Assembly (NCBI RefSeq): GCF_000014585.1
Contig: NC_008319.1
Location: forward strand, 682,001 to 746,000
DNA length: 64,000 nt
Origin: Synechococcus sp. CC9311
GTDB taxonomy: Bacteria; Cyanobacteriota; Cyanobacteriia; PCC-6307; Cyanobiaceae
Direction of reading: 5' to 3'
The position numbers were made by a program, and so were the translations under genes. Each line of letters begins with the position of its first letter. Within the stretch, counting starts at the first letter, position 1. Positions 29,427-38,910 of this stretch are shown piece after piece. The notes beneath the pieces are model-generated. The model searched no databases. It was given only the letters and a program-made list of their open reading frames with translations, and was not told where the DNA came from.

Positions 29427-29447
29427 GCCCTATCTGAGCGATAGGGC
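29427..29447 (+). terminator. 8-bp hairpin downstream of the sigma factor gene
   Basis: Perfect GCCCTATC / GATAGGGC stem with 5-base loop TGAGC. No T run follows, so it may be an RNA processing or Rho-type end rather than a classic intrinsic terminator. Confidence 0.4.
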
Positions 29448-29500
29448 GAAGATGCGATGAGCAAAATGCTGTTGAAGAGCTCAAACAGCAGCGAGGGATC

Positions 29501-29863
29501 ATGTCGATCTACAACCTCTGGAGGGGTAGAAGAGGATTATTAGATAGGCATCCCCCCCTATATGTATTGGGGGACAGCTCCTTTGAGAGTGTTTCTTGGT
29601 CCAATACCTATACGAATAACTTTTCAGACATGTCCGGCTTCATTCCTAAGAAGAACTTGACCGAACCTAATCAGCCCCAAAAAACCAGAGCGTTGACCTA
29701 CACGGAAATGATGAATGGTGGGCAGCAAAAAATGGACGATGTTACCCATTACCAAGAGATAGAGATACAGCAGCGAAAGGATGTATCTGAACGCTCCGTC
29801 GAGCATCTGGAGCAGTCCTTTAAGACTAAAGATGATCAAATTGGAGGCGGCTCTGGGATCTGA
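29501..29863 (+). CDS. Unknown protein, 120 residues
   Basis: Open frame with ATG 29501 behind GAGGG (3-nt spacing) or an internal ATG at 29630 (MSGFIPKKNLTEPN...). Hydrophilic, with several Gln/Glu and a terminal GGGSGI. No domain recognised. Two hairpins just upstream (GCTGTT/AACAGC near 29470 and a G5/C5 pair inside its 5' coding part) could influence expression. It begins a 2-kb accessory stretch; codon use differs slightly from the sigma factor gene. Confidence 0.45.
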   Translation: MSIYNLWRGRRGLLDRHPPLYVLGDSSFESVSWSNTYTNNFSDMSGFIPKKNLTEPNQPQKTRALTYTEMMNGGQQKMDDVTHYQEIEIQQRKDVSERSVEHLEQSFKTKDDQIGGGSGI

Positions 29864-30351
29864 TGAGTGCGCATTCTTGCCTTGTCATCTCTACATTTCT
29901 TGTATATCTGATCGCTTAGTTCCGATAGAGAGGCGCCACCAGCAAAAGCAGCAACGCTTGGCTTGAAGTTTGAGCGCTTTTTTTGATGAGGACCTGAGGT
30001 TCATGTCAAACAGGAATATGAGACTGGCGCTGAGCTTCTCTCGTAAGCCACTTGGTTTCCTTATTTTTTGATGTTGACGAACAGGTCGCTGGAGATAGAG
30101 CCGTCCAGGCGTAAGGCAGAAGACTTCGTCCTTCAGTATTATCCACTTCTTTTAAGTGGTTTCTAATCCACATGTTTTGTGGTCTGTTCTTGGACAGGTT
30201 GTCTGCAATGAGAGATCTATGTCTTGTATATATGTGGGGTGAAACTTCCTGTATGCGTTACGGGGTTTCTTTTTACCAGTTTAAGCATGTGATCTTCTTT
30301 GCATAAGGGTATGTAACACCCTGAAGATTGCTGAACGGGAGAGGAGTATCG
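29864..30351. other. Gene-poor stretch downstream of the 120-residue ORF
   Basis: No supported gene. It holds short AT-rich runs, two small inverted repeats (CCACTT/AAGTGG near 30150 and CCAC/GTGG just after) and a 22-codon ORF near 30003 that lacks support. Confidence 0.4.
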
Positions 30352-30579
30352 TTAAGTTCCAGGTCTAAAAGACACTAAATCATCACGCATTGAATTCAAT
30401 GTCTCCATGACTTGCGCTGGGACCTGCTCTGCCGTGGTACTAAGAATTGGGCGATCAGATTCCAAGAACTCAAGAACCGTAACGCTGCCAATCAGTGCAA
30501 AGGTAATTGAAATAAACTTCGTCAGGTGATTCTCCTTTTTGTTGGCTTTTTTCTTGCCCTTGAATAAGTAGCGTTCCAT
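30352..30579 (-). CDS. Small membrane protein, unknown
   Basis: 75 residues from ATG 30579: a very basic N-terminus (KGKKKANKKEN), one hydrophobic segment (FISITFALIGSVTVLEFL) and a polar tail. GGAG lies 7 nt before the ATG. Probably a single-span membrane protein with a cytosolic basic end. No family recognised. Confidence 0.55.
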   Translation of the reverse strand: MERYLFKGKKKANKKENHLTKFISITFALIGSVTVLEFLESDRPILSTTAEQVPAQVMETLNSMRDDLVSFRPGT

Positions 30580-30728
30580 TTCTAATCTCCATAACTCTCT
30601 CAACCTAATTAGTCAATTCAAAGATTGCTAGAGTGGGTGATGAGAACTAATTAAGTGTTTTCTTAGTCACTAGAACGCTGTGGTGTAGAGCGATGCTTCC
30701 TGGAATTGGACCTAGAAGAGTCTTGCTA

Positions 30729-30881
30729 TTAATGAGTGAGTGCCATTGCCCAATATTGAGCTAGCAACTCATTGAAGCTATCTCTGCATTCGCGAGCCTT
30801 GCTCCATTCCGAATTGCGAACCGCTTGGTGATATGAACTCATTACGTTGGACTTTAGGGCCCTAAACTCGATGTCACTCAT
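30729..30881 (-). CDS. Small soluble protein, unknown
   Basis: 50 residues (MSDIEFRALKSNVMSSYHQ...), helical and charged, with no domain recognised. Upstream in-frame ATGs at 30905 and 30914 are possible. No ribosome site was seen. Composition looks coding. Confidence 0.4.
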   Translation of the reverse strand: MSDIEFRALKSNVMSSYHQAVRNSEWSKARECRDSFNELLAQYWAMALTH

Positions 30882-30963
30882 TAGAATAATTCTGTTGAGT
30901 ATCATGGTGATCAAAAGTATTGCGTTAAAAATTTGTGGTCTCCGTGCAAAGACTTAGAGTCTC

Positions 30964-31185
30964 ATGAAAATCAGTTATGGATTTATTATCGAAATTATTG
31001 ATGGAGTCCGTGAGTAGTTGCTGGAAATCAAAGATTGCCTAAATTTTATTGCGAATCCTGATGGCTTTTTAAGTGTTTTCCATTCGGCCAACTTGTCTTA
31101 TCGTTCAAGAAATGCTCTGCGTCAATTCCGTTGTTCATTTGCAGAAAATTATTCGCATAGTGCTGGATTCAATCATCGGTATTGA
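30964..31185 (+). pseudogene. Probable decayed ORF with internal TAG
   Basis: From ATG 30964 the frame reads MKISYGFIIEIIDGVRE, then TAG at 31015, then continues LLEIKDCLNFIANPDGF and on through 31182 without another stop, ending TGA 31183. The coding-like composition on both sides suggests one ~73-residue gene broken by a point mutation. Sequencing error or a chance frame are alternatives. No homolog recognised. Confidence 0.35.
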
Positions 31186-31349
31186 ATATTGCTCTACTTC
31201 GGTTGCTAAGGCTTTTTGAAGAGGCAACGCAATTGCGCTGGACCTGGACTGGTTGGCTGCTGAATCCATCTTCGCCAGTTGAGGCCAGCTTCCACGGTTT
31301 GCCTTGTTTGGATTGAGACTTCTTCAGTACAGGACAAGTTCGTAAGCCA

Positions 31350-32264
31350 GTGGCTGTGCCCCTCGTTTATCACCCGGCCTACAGCGCACCTTTGCCCTCC
31401 AGCCATCGCTTCCCGATGGCGAAGTTCAGGTTGCTATCTGAGGCTTTAACGGACCTTGGGCTGATGACTCCGCAACAGTGGCATCGCCCTCTACCTGCGC
31501 CGCGCCGCTGGCTCGAAACAGTTCATAAGCGGTCGTACCACGAGGCCTTTGCAAGAGGCAGGCTCGATCGGCAAGCTCAGCGCAGGATTGGTCTTCCGGC
31601 CACCACACCCTTGGTGCAACGCACCTGGTTAGCGGTTGGGGGAACATTGCTCACGGCCAGGTTGGCTCTTGAGCATGGGGTGGCCTGTCATCTCGCTGGT
31701 GGCACGCACCATGCCTTCCCCGATTACGGCAGCGGCTTTTGTATTTTTAATGATATTGCTGTGTCAGCCAGGGTTTTGCTTGAGGAGGGGCGCCTAGAGC
31801 GCTTGATGATTGTGGATTTGGACGTGCATCAAGGCGATGCCACTGCACTGATCTTTGCTGATGACCCAAGGGTCTTTACATTCTCTGCGCATGCAGCCTC
31901 GAATTTTCCCTCTCGCAAGCAATGCAGTGATTGCGATCTGCCATTTGAAGATGGTGTTGAGGATCAGGCTTATGTGGCTGCAATTGGTGAAGCGCTCCCC
32001 TCACTTTTAGACAGCTTTAAGCCTGAGCTGGTGCTTTACAACGCTGGCGTGGATCCGCATCGAGACGATCGGTTGGGCCGACTTTGCCTGTCCGATCCGG
32101 GACTTTTGCAACGCGATCATCTCGTGTTTGATGCCTGCCTTCGTCGTCAGATTCCCCTGGCCAGTGTGATTGGCGGTGGCTATGACGCCCTCAATCCCTT
32201 GGTTAAGCGTCATGCCCTGGTGTTCAGGGCAGCGACCGACCAGGCGAGATTGCATGGTCTCTAG
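31350..32264 (+). CDS. Histone-deacetylase-family zinc amidohydrolase
   Basis: 304 residues. The arginase/deacetylase fold: LAGGTHHAFPDYGSGFCIFND with the His-His pair, metal ligands VDLDVHQGDAT, LVLYNAGVDPHRDD, and terminal GGGYD. Bacterial members deacetylate polyamines, acetoin-like or lysine substrates; there are no histones here. Starts with GTG (31350 or 31356). Confidence 0.9.
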   Translation: MAVPLVYHPAYSAPLPSSHRFPMAKFRLLSEALTDLGLMTPQQWHRPLPAPRRWLETVHKRSYHEAFARGRLDRQAQRRIGLPATTPLVQRTWLAVGGTLLTARLALEHGVACHLAGGTHHAFPDYGSGFCIFNDIAVSARVLLEEGRLERLMIVDLDVHQGDATALIFADDPRVFTFSAHAASNFPSRKQCSDCDLPFEDGVEDQAYVAAIGEALPSLLDSFKPELVLYNAGVDPHRDDRLGRLCLSDPGLLQRDHLVFDACLRRQIPLASVIGGGYDALNPLVKRHALVFRAATDQARLHGL

Positions 32265-32276
32265 AGAGGAAAAGAC

Positions 32277-33383
32277 TCAGTCTTCAGCCCAGATGTAGCG
32301 CGTCAGTTCTGAGCCATCTGGCTCGGGTGCATTGAGAGCAAAGTCCACGCAATCCTGCACCTCTGCATCGATCTCTTTTTCGATCGCACGAAGCTCATCA
32401 GCACTCACTAAACCATCGGAGACCAGATCGCGCTCAAAGGCTTTGAGGGGATCGCGCTTGGCCCAGAATTGCTTTTCTTCCTCGGCACGGAGCTCATCAG
32501 GGTCGGCCAATGAGTGGCCCCTGAAGCGATAGGTGAGGCATTCAAGAACCGTTGGACCTTCGCCAGCTCGCGCCCGTTCGATGGCTCGTTCGGCAGCGGC
32601 TCGAACTGCGAGCACATCCATTCCATCAACCTCTTCCCCAGCCATGCCGAAGGCAGCAGCTTTGCGCCAGATTTCCGGATCGCTGGTGGCGCGGTCATGG
32701 GCCATACCGATCGCCCATTTGTTGTTCTCGACCACAAACAGGATGGGCAGCTTCCAAAGCTGGGCCATGTTGAGGCATTCAAAGAATTGGCCGTTGTTGC
32801 AGGTTCCATCTCCGAAAAAGGCCGCGGTGACGGAGTCGCTACTGGAATCACCCATGGCATCACGTTTGTAGCGGCTCGTGAAGGCAGCGCCTAGAGCAAC
32901 AGGGATTCCCTCGCCGATAAAGGCGAACCCACCAAGCATGTGATGTGGCTTTGAGAACAGGTGCATCGAGCCGCCACGCCCCTTGCTGCAGCCGGTTTCC
33001 TTGCCAAACAGTTCACTCATGACTTCGCGGGCTGGGACGCCTGCGCTCAAGGCATGTACGTGATCGCGGTAAGTGCTGCAAAACCAGTCGTGTTGACGCT
33101 TCATGGCGCCGATCACGCCAGTACTCACGGCCTCTTGGCCGTTGTACAGGTGAACGAAACCAAACATTTTGCCGCGGTAGTACATCTCCGCGCACTTGTC
33201 TTCAAAACGGCGGCCCAGGGTCATATCGCGGTACAACGCCAGCCCTGTCTCACGGTCAACGCTGGCTCTTTGGGTCGTCACGAGTGACGACAATCGCTCG
33301 GCGTGAGCTCCCATCGGGGATTCCCCATTCGCAAGCTTGTGATCGATGCCTGCCGCTGCGCCTACTGCGATGTCCTGACTCAT
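32277..33383 (-). CDS. pdhA: Pyruvate dehydrogenase E1 alpha subunit
   Basis: About 368 residues. Thiamine-diphosphate motif [18 protein letters not shown]...VENN is intact; [16 protein letters not shown] and GRGGSMHLF mark the E1 alpha family. First step of pyruvate to acetyl-CoA. ATG 33383 is chosen; E1 beta is not adjacent in the window. Divergent from ftn2. Confidence 0.95.
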   Translation of the reverse strand: MSQDIAVGAAAGIDHKLANGESPMGAHAERLSSLVTTQRASVDRETGLALYRDMTLGRRFEDKCAEMYYRGKMFGFVHLYNGQEAVSTGVIGAMKRQHDWFCSTYRDHVHALSAGVPAREVMSELFGKETGCSKGRGGSMHLFSKPHHMLGGFAFIGEGIPVALGAAFTSRYKRDAMGDSSSDSVTAAFFGDGTCNNGQFFECLNMAQLWKLPILFVVENNKWAIGMAHDRATSDPEIWRKAAAFGMAGEEVDGMDVLAVRAAAERAIERARAGEGPTVLECLTYRFRGHSLADPDELRAEEEKQFWAKRDPLKAFERDLVSDGLVSADELRAIEKEIDAEVQDCVDFALNAPEPDGSELTRYIWAED

Positions 33384-33469
33384 GGCACCACCTATTTGAC
33401 AACGAACTTTAAGGGGCCGTGTTGAGGAGATGGGCAAAACCCCTTTCGCTGCCTAAAGTTTCTCTGCTA

Positions 33470-35683
33470 ATGAGCGCAAAGCTGGTGGAATTGCCCATCG
33501 ATCATTTCCGCCTGTTGGGCGTCAGCCCTTCTGCTGAAACCGAGTCGGTGTTGCGGACGCTGCAGTTGCGTCTCGATCGCTGCCCCAATCAGGGTTTCAC
33601 GCATGAGGTCCTCATGCAGAGGGCTGAATTGTTGCGGCTTTCTGCCGAACTCCTAAGCGATGCAGAGCGACGACAGGATTACGAGAGCACCTTGCTCAAA
33701 TTGGGTCGCGATCATCCGGAAGAGACCGCAGGTCTGGAAATGACGTCAAGCCGGGAGGTCGCCGGCCTGATGTTGCTTTGGGAGGCCAATGCCCCGCATG
33801 AGACCTTTCAGCTCACCCGCCAGGTGCTGCAACCTCCTCAAGCGCCCGCCCTTGGTAGTGGTCGAGAGTCCGACCTTGCCCTATTAGCGGCACTGTCTTG
33901 CCGCGATGCGGCCCGCCAAGACCAGGATCAGCGGCGGTATGAATCGGCTGCCGGTCTGCTGACTGAGGGCCTGCACTTGCTCCAGCGCATGGGCAAGCTT
34001 CCGGATCATCGGCAGCGGCTTCAATCGGACCTAGAACAGCTCACTCCTTACAGAATTCTCGATCTGCTGAGTCGTGACCTTGCGGAGCAATCAGCCCGTC
34101 AGGAAGGGCTAGTGATGTTGGAAACCTTTGTCCAAAATCGCGGTGGCTTGGAGGGGGGTGCTGCTGAATTGACGACGGCTGGTATGGACCAGGGAAGTTT
34201 TGAGTTGTTTTTCCAGCAGATTCGTCGCTTTCTCACTGTTCAAGAGCAGGTGGATTTGTATGGACGTTGGGAGCGGTTTGGTTCGTCTGATGCCAGCTTC
34301 CTCTCTGTAATGGCCTTGGCAGCCGCTGGATTTTCCCAACGCAAGCCCGAGCGTGTTCAGGACGCACGCGGCAAACTTCAAGCCCTGGTTCTTGTTGGTT
34401 TAGATCTCAATCCATTGCTTGGATGCATGGATTTATTGCTCGGTGACGTCGATCGGGCATTGGAACACGTCCATGCCAGTCCTGATCTGGATCTGAAGGA
34501 ATGGCTGGCGAACCATCCCAGTGATGATCTGGCGGCCCTCTTTGATTACTGCCGCAGCTGGCTGGGACGGGATGTCCTCCCCGGTTACCGCGATGTGGAT
34601 GCCCAGGTTGTTGACCTAGAGGCTTGGTTTGCTGATCGCGATGTTCAGGCCTATGTGGAGCGCCTTGAACGTAAGGAGGGGCGAAGTCTCGTATCGCCCG
34701 ATCCGTCTGAAACATCTGTTCCCGATACGGATTGGAGCTTCGGGAATCTCCCACCACTGGGCCTTGATCCAGAAGGCACGATGCCCCTTTCTTTTGGAGA
34801 CGTGGAGTCTTTCCCTGAGAACAGCTCAGATCCTGGGGAGAAGGAGGCAAGGGGGAGTGGGCTGCGGCGGTTCATTCCACTGGCCTGGACGAATCTCAAG
34901 AGCCTCCGCCCTTCGCTCACTCGGCTTTCCCAGTCACGCCGAAAGCTCTCCCGCCGCACCCTCTCTCGACTTTCACTGTCGCGTCTGTCGATGTCGCGGA
35001 TGTCCGTGTCTCAGCTTTCACTGCCCCAGCTTTCGCTCTCCCGGCTTTCGGGGAATAGGTCCTCATGGCCGCAACCGAGGCCTTCCTTATTAATTGGTTC
35101 AGGGGTGGTTGTCGTGCTTGTGGTGGTGGCATTCAGCCTCGTGGGATTAAGGCGTGAGGCGCAGCAGGAAACAGCAACTACGTCAACAACGAATCCCAGC
35201 GCGGAGGCCCAGCCCAGTGCGGACGCCCTCTCTTCTCTGCCGAAGGCCACCCTCAAACAGGAGCGGCCTAAGCCCAACGCGTTCATGGCACCCTTAGCAG
35301 TGGCGAAGCCGAGTGAGGTTCAGCTGCAAGCCCTTCTACAGACATGGCTTGATCTCAAGGCAACGGCGTTGCTTCAAAACGGTGGTACCGAATCCCTGGA
35401 TGAGGTGGCCCGTCCTGTTCTTGTGGATCGCGTGAGCGATCAGCAGGCCGCCCTGTTGCGGGATGGCCTCGTCCAAAAGGTCCAAGCTTCAATTACCTCG
35501 ATTCAGACGGTGAGCTCAACGCCCTCTCGCATTGAAGTCAGGGCACAACTCACCTACCGCGATCAAACCCTGAATGATCAGGGAGAGGTGGTGGATGAAA
35601 CTCCCGCTGGCAACTTGCCTGTGACCTATATCCTTGGCCGAGATCCTGACGGTTGGCGCTTACAGGCTTATATCCCTGGTTAG
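33470..35683 (+). CDS. ftn2: Cell division protein Ftn2 (ZipN/ARC6)
   Basis: About 737 residues. N-terminal J-like domain (VELPIDHFRLLGVSPSAE), TPR-like helical repeats, a low-complexity Ser/Leu/Arg stretch near 34.94-35.05 kb, a membrane span (GSGVVVVLVVVAFSLVGL) and a C-terminal IMS/DUF4101 domain (LQTWLDLKATALLQ..., ending GWRLQAYIPG). Ftn2 tethers FtsZ to the membrane and organises the divisome. ATG 33470 is used. The repeat region looks unusually repetitive for the family. Confidence 0.92.
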   Translation: MSAKLVELPIDHFRLLGVSPSAETESVLRTLQLRLDRCPNQGFTHEVLMQRAELLRLSAELLSDAERRQDYESTLLKLGRDHPEETAGLEMTSSREVAGLMLLWEANAPHETFQLTRQVLQPPQAPALGSGRESDLALLAALSCRDAARQDQDQRRYESAAGLLTEGLHLLQRMGKLPDHRQRLQSDLEQLTPYRILDLLSRDLAEQSARQEGLVMLETFVQNRGGLEGGAAELTTAGMDQGSFELFFQQIRRFLTVQEQVDLYGRWERFGSSDASFLSVMALAAAGFSQRKPERVQDARGKLQALVLVGLDLNPLLGCMDLLLGDVDRALEHVHASPDLDLKEWLANHPSDDLAALFDYCRSWLGRDVLPGYRDVDAQVVDLEAWFADRDVQAYVERLERKEGRSLVSPDPSETSVPDTDWSFGNLPPLGLDPEGTMPLSFGDVESFPENSSDPGEKEARGSGLRRFIPLAWTNLKSLRPSLTRLSQSRRKLSRRTLSRLSLSRLSMSRMSVSQLSLPQLSLSRLSGNRSSWPQPRPSLLIGSGVVVVLVVVAFSLVGLRREAQQETATTSTTNPSAEAQPSADALSSLPKATLKQERPKPNAFMAPLAVAKPSEVQLQALLQTWLDLKATALLQNGGTESLDEVARPVLVDRVSDQQAALLRDGLVQKVQASITSIQTVSSTPSRIEVRAQLTYRDQTLNDQGEVVDETPAGNLPVTYILGRDPDGWRLQAYIPG

Positions 35684-35778
35684 GAATTTGTCCTAGGTGC
35701 TGTTGCTGGATCGACCCATTAGTTCAAAAAAGGGGCAGGACTTTTACAGTTGGATGAAGTGCTGCGCGGACTTCCTCC

Positions 35779-37260
35779 ATGTTTGACGAGCTTTCAGCCC
35801 GTTTTGAAGATGCCGTCAAAGGGCTGAGAGGCCAGGACACGATCTCCGATACGAATGTGGAGGGGGCACTCAAGGAGGTCCGGCGGGCGCTTCTCGAAGC
35901 GGACGTGAGTCTGCCGGTGGTCAAGGATTTTGTCTCCGAAGTCCGGGAGAAAGCTGTTGGTGCTGAGGTTGTTCGTGGTGTAACGCCTGATCAGAAGTTC
36001 ATTCAGGTTGTGCATGAGCAGCTGGTCGACGTAATGGGCGGCGGCAATGCCCCTCTCGCGCAGGCCGATCAAGCACCCACGGTGGTGTTGATGGCTGGTT
36101 TGCAGGGGGCAGGCAAAACCACGGCGACGGCCAAGTTGGGGCTTCACTTAAAGGATCAGGGACGCAAGGCCTTGATGGTGGGGGCGGATGTGTACCGCCC
36201 TGCGGCGATTGAGCAGTTAAAGACTCTCGGCGGTCAGATCGGTGTGGATGTGTTCAGTCTCGGGATCGAGGCCAAGCCTGAAGACATCGCAGCGGCCGGT
36301 TTGGCGAAGGCGAAAGAGGAGGGGTACGACACTCTGTTGGTTGATACCGCTGGCCGTCTGCAAATCGACTCCGAGATGATGGAGGAGATGGTCCGTATTC
36401 GCAGCGCCGTGCAGCCCGATGAGGTGCTGTTGGTGGTGGATTCGATGATTGGCCAGGAGGCGGCCGAGCTCACCCGCGCTTTTCACGATCAGGTGGGGAT
36501 CACCGGAGCTGTGCTCACCAAACTCGATGGCGATTCCCGCGGTGGTGCGGCGCTGTCGATTCGCAAGGTGAGCGGTCAGCCGATCAAATTCATCGGTACG
36601 GGCGAAAAAGTTGAGGCTCTCCAGCCTTTCCATCCTGAGCGGATGGCGAGTCGCATCCTCGGGATGGGCGATGTGCTCACGTTGGTGGAGAAGGCGCAGA
36701 AAGAGGTTGAACTCGCTGACGTTGAAAAAATGCAGAAAAAGCTGCAGGAGGCGTCGTTTGATTTTTCTGACTTCCTTCAGCAAATGCGCTTGATCAAACG
36801 CATGGGATCTCTAGGGGGGCTCATGAAAATGATCCCTGGGATGAACAAAATCGACGACGGCATGCTCAAGCAGGGAGAGCAGCAGTTAAAGAAAATCGAA
36901 GCGATGATCGGTTCGATGACGGCGGCGGAACGCACACAGCCCGAATTGCTGGCGGCTCAGCCCTCGAGGCGCCGGAGGATTGCCTCCGGGTGCGGCTATC
37001 AAGCGGCTGATGTTGACAAAGTGCTCGCTGATTTTCAAAAGATGCGTGGGTTTATGCAGCAGATGACCAAAGGTGGCGGAATGCCCGGAATGCCTGGCAT
37101 GGGTGGAGGTGGTTTCCCCGGCATGGGTGGTGGGATGCCCGGAATGCCCGGGATGCCCGGGATGCCTGGAATGGGGGGTGGAATGCCTGCTGGGCAGCCT
37201 GGAGCGGCTCCCCGCCGTCAGCGTCCTTACAAAAAGAAGAAGGGTTTTGGTCAGCTTTGA
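35779..37260 (+). CDS. ffh: Signal recognition particle protein
   Basis: 493 residues. N-domain, G-domain with P-loop GLQGAGKTTATAKL, DVYRPAAIEQLK, DTAGRLQID and TKLDGDSRGG, then a methionine-rich M domain (MRLIKRMGSLGGLMKMIPGM, PSRRRRIASGCG). The last 50 residues are a tandem GMPGMPGM glycine-methionine tail. Binds the 4.5S RNA encoded at 2.2 kb and delivers membrane proteins. Confidence 0.97.
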   Translation: MFDELSARFEDAVKGLRGQDTISDTNVEGALKEVRRALLEADVSLPVVKDFVSEVREKAVGAEVVRGVTPDQKFIQVVHEQLVDVMGGGNAPLAQADQAPTVVLMAGLQGAGKTTATAKLGLHLKDQGRKALMVGADVYRPAAIEQLKTLGGQIGVDVFSLGIEAKPEDIAAAGLAKAKEEGYDTLLVDTAGRLQIDSEMMEEMVRIRSAVQPDEVLLVVDSMIGQEAAELTRAFHDQVGITGAVLTKLDGDSRGGAALSIRKVSGQPIKFIGTGEKVEALQPFHPERMASRILGMGDVLTLVEKAQKEVELADVEKMQKKLQEASFDFSDFLQQMRLIKRMGSLGGLMKMIPGMNKIDDGMLKQGEQQLKKIEAMIGSMTAAERTQPELLAAQPSRRRRIASGCGYQAADVDKVLADFQKMRGFMQQMTKGGGMPGMPGMGGGGFPGMGGGMPGMPGMPGMPGMGGGMPAGQPGAAPRRQRPYKKKKGFGQL

Positions 37261-37336
37261 GTCCGCGGCACGGTAGGTTGGTCGCTTAGTGCAACGTTTT
37301 TGTTGCGCTGAATTCCACCTTTAAGCAAGCGCCACG

Positions 37337-37723
37337 ATGATCAAGCTCCGCCTGAAGCGGTTCGGTAAGAAGCGGGAAGCGAGTTTCCGCCTCGTGGCCT
37401 GCAACAGCACGTCGCGCCGAGATGGCCGTCCCCTGCAGGAGCTGGGTTTTTATAATCCACGCACCAAGGAAACCCGTCTCGACGCAGAAGCACTGCGTGT
37501 GCGCCTTAGTCAGGGTGCACAGCCCACTGATGCTGTTCGCTTCCTGCTCGAGAAGGGCGGGCTGCTCGAAAAGACTGTGCGACCTGCTGAGACCATTGGC
37601 AAGTTGAAGCAGGCTGCTGCCCGTGAAGCGGCAGTGAAGCAAGCGGCAAAAGATGCAGCAGAAGCCAAGGCAGCAGCAGCTAATGAATCTGACGATTCAG
37701 GCACTGACTCCACCGAAAGCTGA
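37337..37723 (+). CDS. rpsP: 30S ribosomal protein S16
   Basis: 128 residues. [20 protein letters not shown] and [10 protein letters not shown] are diagnostic. The C-terminal 45 residues are an alanine-rich, charged extension ([19 protein letters not shown]) ending DSGTDSTES, longer than the ~80-residue core. 8 bp before phoH. A small hairpin AGTGCAAC/GTTGCGCT at 37288-37309 lies upstream. Confidence 0.96.
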   Translation: MIKLRLKRFGKKREASFRLVACNSTSRRDGRPLQELGFYNPRTKETRLDAEALRVRLSQGAQPTDAVRFLLEKGGLLEKTVRPAETIGKLKQAAAREAAVKQAAKDAAEAKAAAANESDDSGTDSTES

Positions 37724-37731
37724 TCAAAGCC

Positions 37732-38751
37732 ATGCCCGAAGCTGCCGCAACAGGTCGCTTCGCCCTTGATCTCCCCCATGCTGAAGCCGCTCTTGCATTA
37801 GCAGGATCGGCAGAACAGACCCTGCATCAACTGGAGGCCCTCACCGGTGCTTCCCTTGTGATGCGGGGTCTTCAGCTTGAGATGTCCGGCAGTCTTGTCC
37901 AGATCGAACGCGCCGCAGCCGTGGTTGAGTTGGTTCGGCCGATCTGGCAGGACGGCCAAGCGGTGTCTCAGGTTGATCTGCAATCAGCGTTGGGTGCCTT
38001 AAATACTGGCCAAGGTGAGGATCACGTCGCCCTGGGCGATCATGTGCTCGCCCGCAACCAAAAGGGCAACCTTCTGCGTCCCCGCACTTTGCGTCAGAAG
38101 AAGTACGTGGATGCGATGGAGCGCCATGACCTCACCTTTGCACTCGGTCCCGCCGGTACCGGAAAAACATTTCTCGCAGCCGTGTTAGCCGTACGCATGC
38201 TCACGGAGCGAAAGGTTGATCGCTTAATTCTCACGCGGCCAGCGGTTGAGGCTGGCGAGCGTCTTGGCTTTCTTCCGGGTGATTTGCAGCAAAAAATTGA
38301 TCCCTATCTCAGGCCCCTGTACGACTCCCTGCATGCTTTGCTTGGCCCTGAAAAAACCACATCTCTACTCGAGAGGGGTGTGATTGAAGTGGCCCCACTG
38401 GCCTATATGCGGGGTCGCACCCTGGCTGGCGCGTTTGTGATTCTTGATGAGGCTCAAAACACCACGCCAGCTCAGATGCGCATGGTGCTCACGCGTTTAG
38501 GAGAGCGTTCACGCATGGTTGTCACCGGTGACATCACTCAGCAGGATTTACCACCTGGCCAGTTGAGTGGTTTGGTGGAAGCGGCACAGGTGATGGATGG
38601 GGTCGCCGGGGTTGCTGTCTGTCATCTCACCGCGGCTGACGTGGTACGCCATCCATTGGTGCAACGCGTGGTGGAGGCCTATGCCAGCTTTGATGAACAA
38701 CAATCTGATCCACAAACAGCAGCTGGTACGAGCCGGCTCAGGGGTGCCTGA
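37732..38751 (+). CDS. PhoH-family ATPase
   Basis: 339 residues. Walker A in LGPAGTGKTFLAAVLA and Walker B in FVILDEAQNTTPAQM; VVTGDITQQDLP is typical. N-terminal KH-like region. PhoH proteins are cytosolic ATPases linked to RNA metabolism in many bacteria. Co-directional with rpsP. Confidence 0.94.
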   Translation: MPEAAATGRFALDLPHAEAALALAGSAEQTLHQLEALTGASLVMRGLQLEMSGSLVQIERAAAVVELVRPIWQDGQAVSQVDLQSALGALNTGQGEDHVALGDHVLARNQKGNLLRPRTLRQKKYVDAMERHDLTFALGPAGTGKTFLAAVLAVRMLTERKVDRLILTRPAVEAGERLGFLPGDLQQKIDPYLRPLYDSLHALLGPEKTTSLLERGVIEVAPLAYMRGRTLAGAFVILDEAQNTTPAQMRMVLTRLGERSRMVVTGDITQQDLPPGQLSGLVEAAQVMDGVAGVAVCHLTAADVVRHPLVQRVVEAYASFDEQQSDPQTAAGTSRLRGA

Positions 38752-38910
38752 ATAGGGATCAGCAACTGTATTTTTGCCACCTGCTCGTGGATGGGGTCGT
38801 GGTCTTGAACGGTTCGCCTGCTGATTTGAATCGATAGGGGGATCCACACTTCTGCTGTAGTCCATTCCCTGTCATCGCTGGCAAAATATGAGCAGTCTTC
38901 AGTGAAAGGC

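Noticed and set aside
30003-30071. 22-codon ORF MSNRNMRLALSFSRK...
   Set aside because: Too short, weak ribosome site, no supporting signal.
29864-30351. Repeats suggestive of CRISPR or an insertion sequence
   Set aside because: Only tiny unrelated inverted repeats; no direct repeat units or transposase.
31206-31406. 66-residue minus ORF before the deacetylase gene
   Set aside because: Overlaps the deacetylase start and lacks ribosome site and family.
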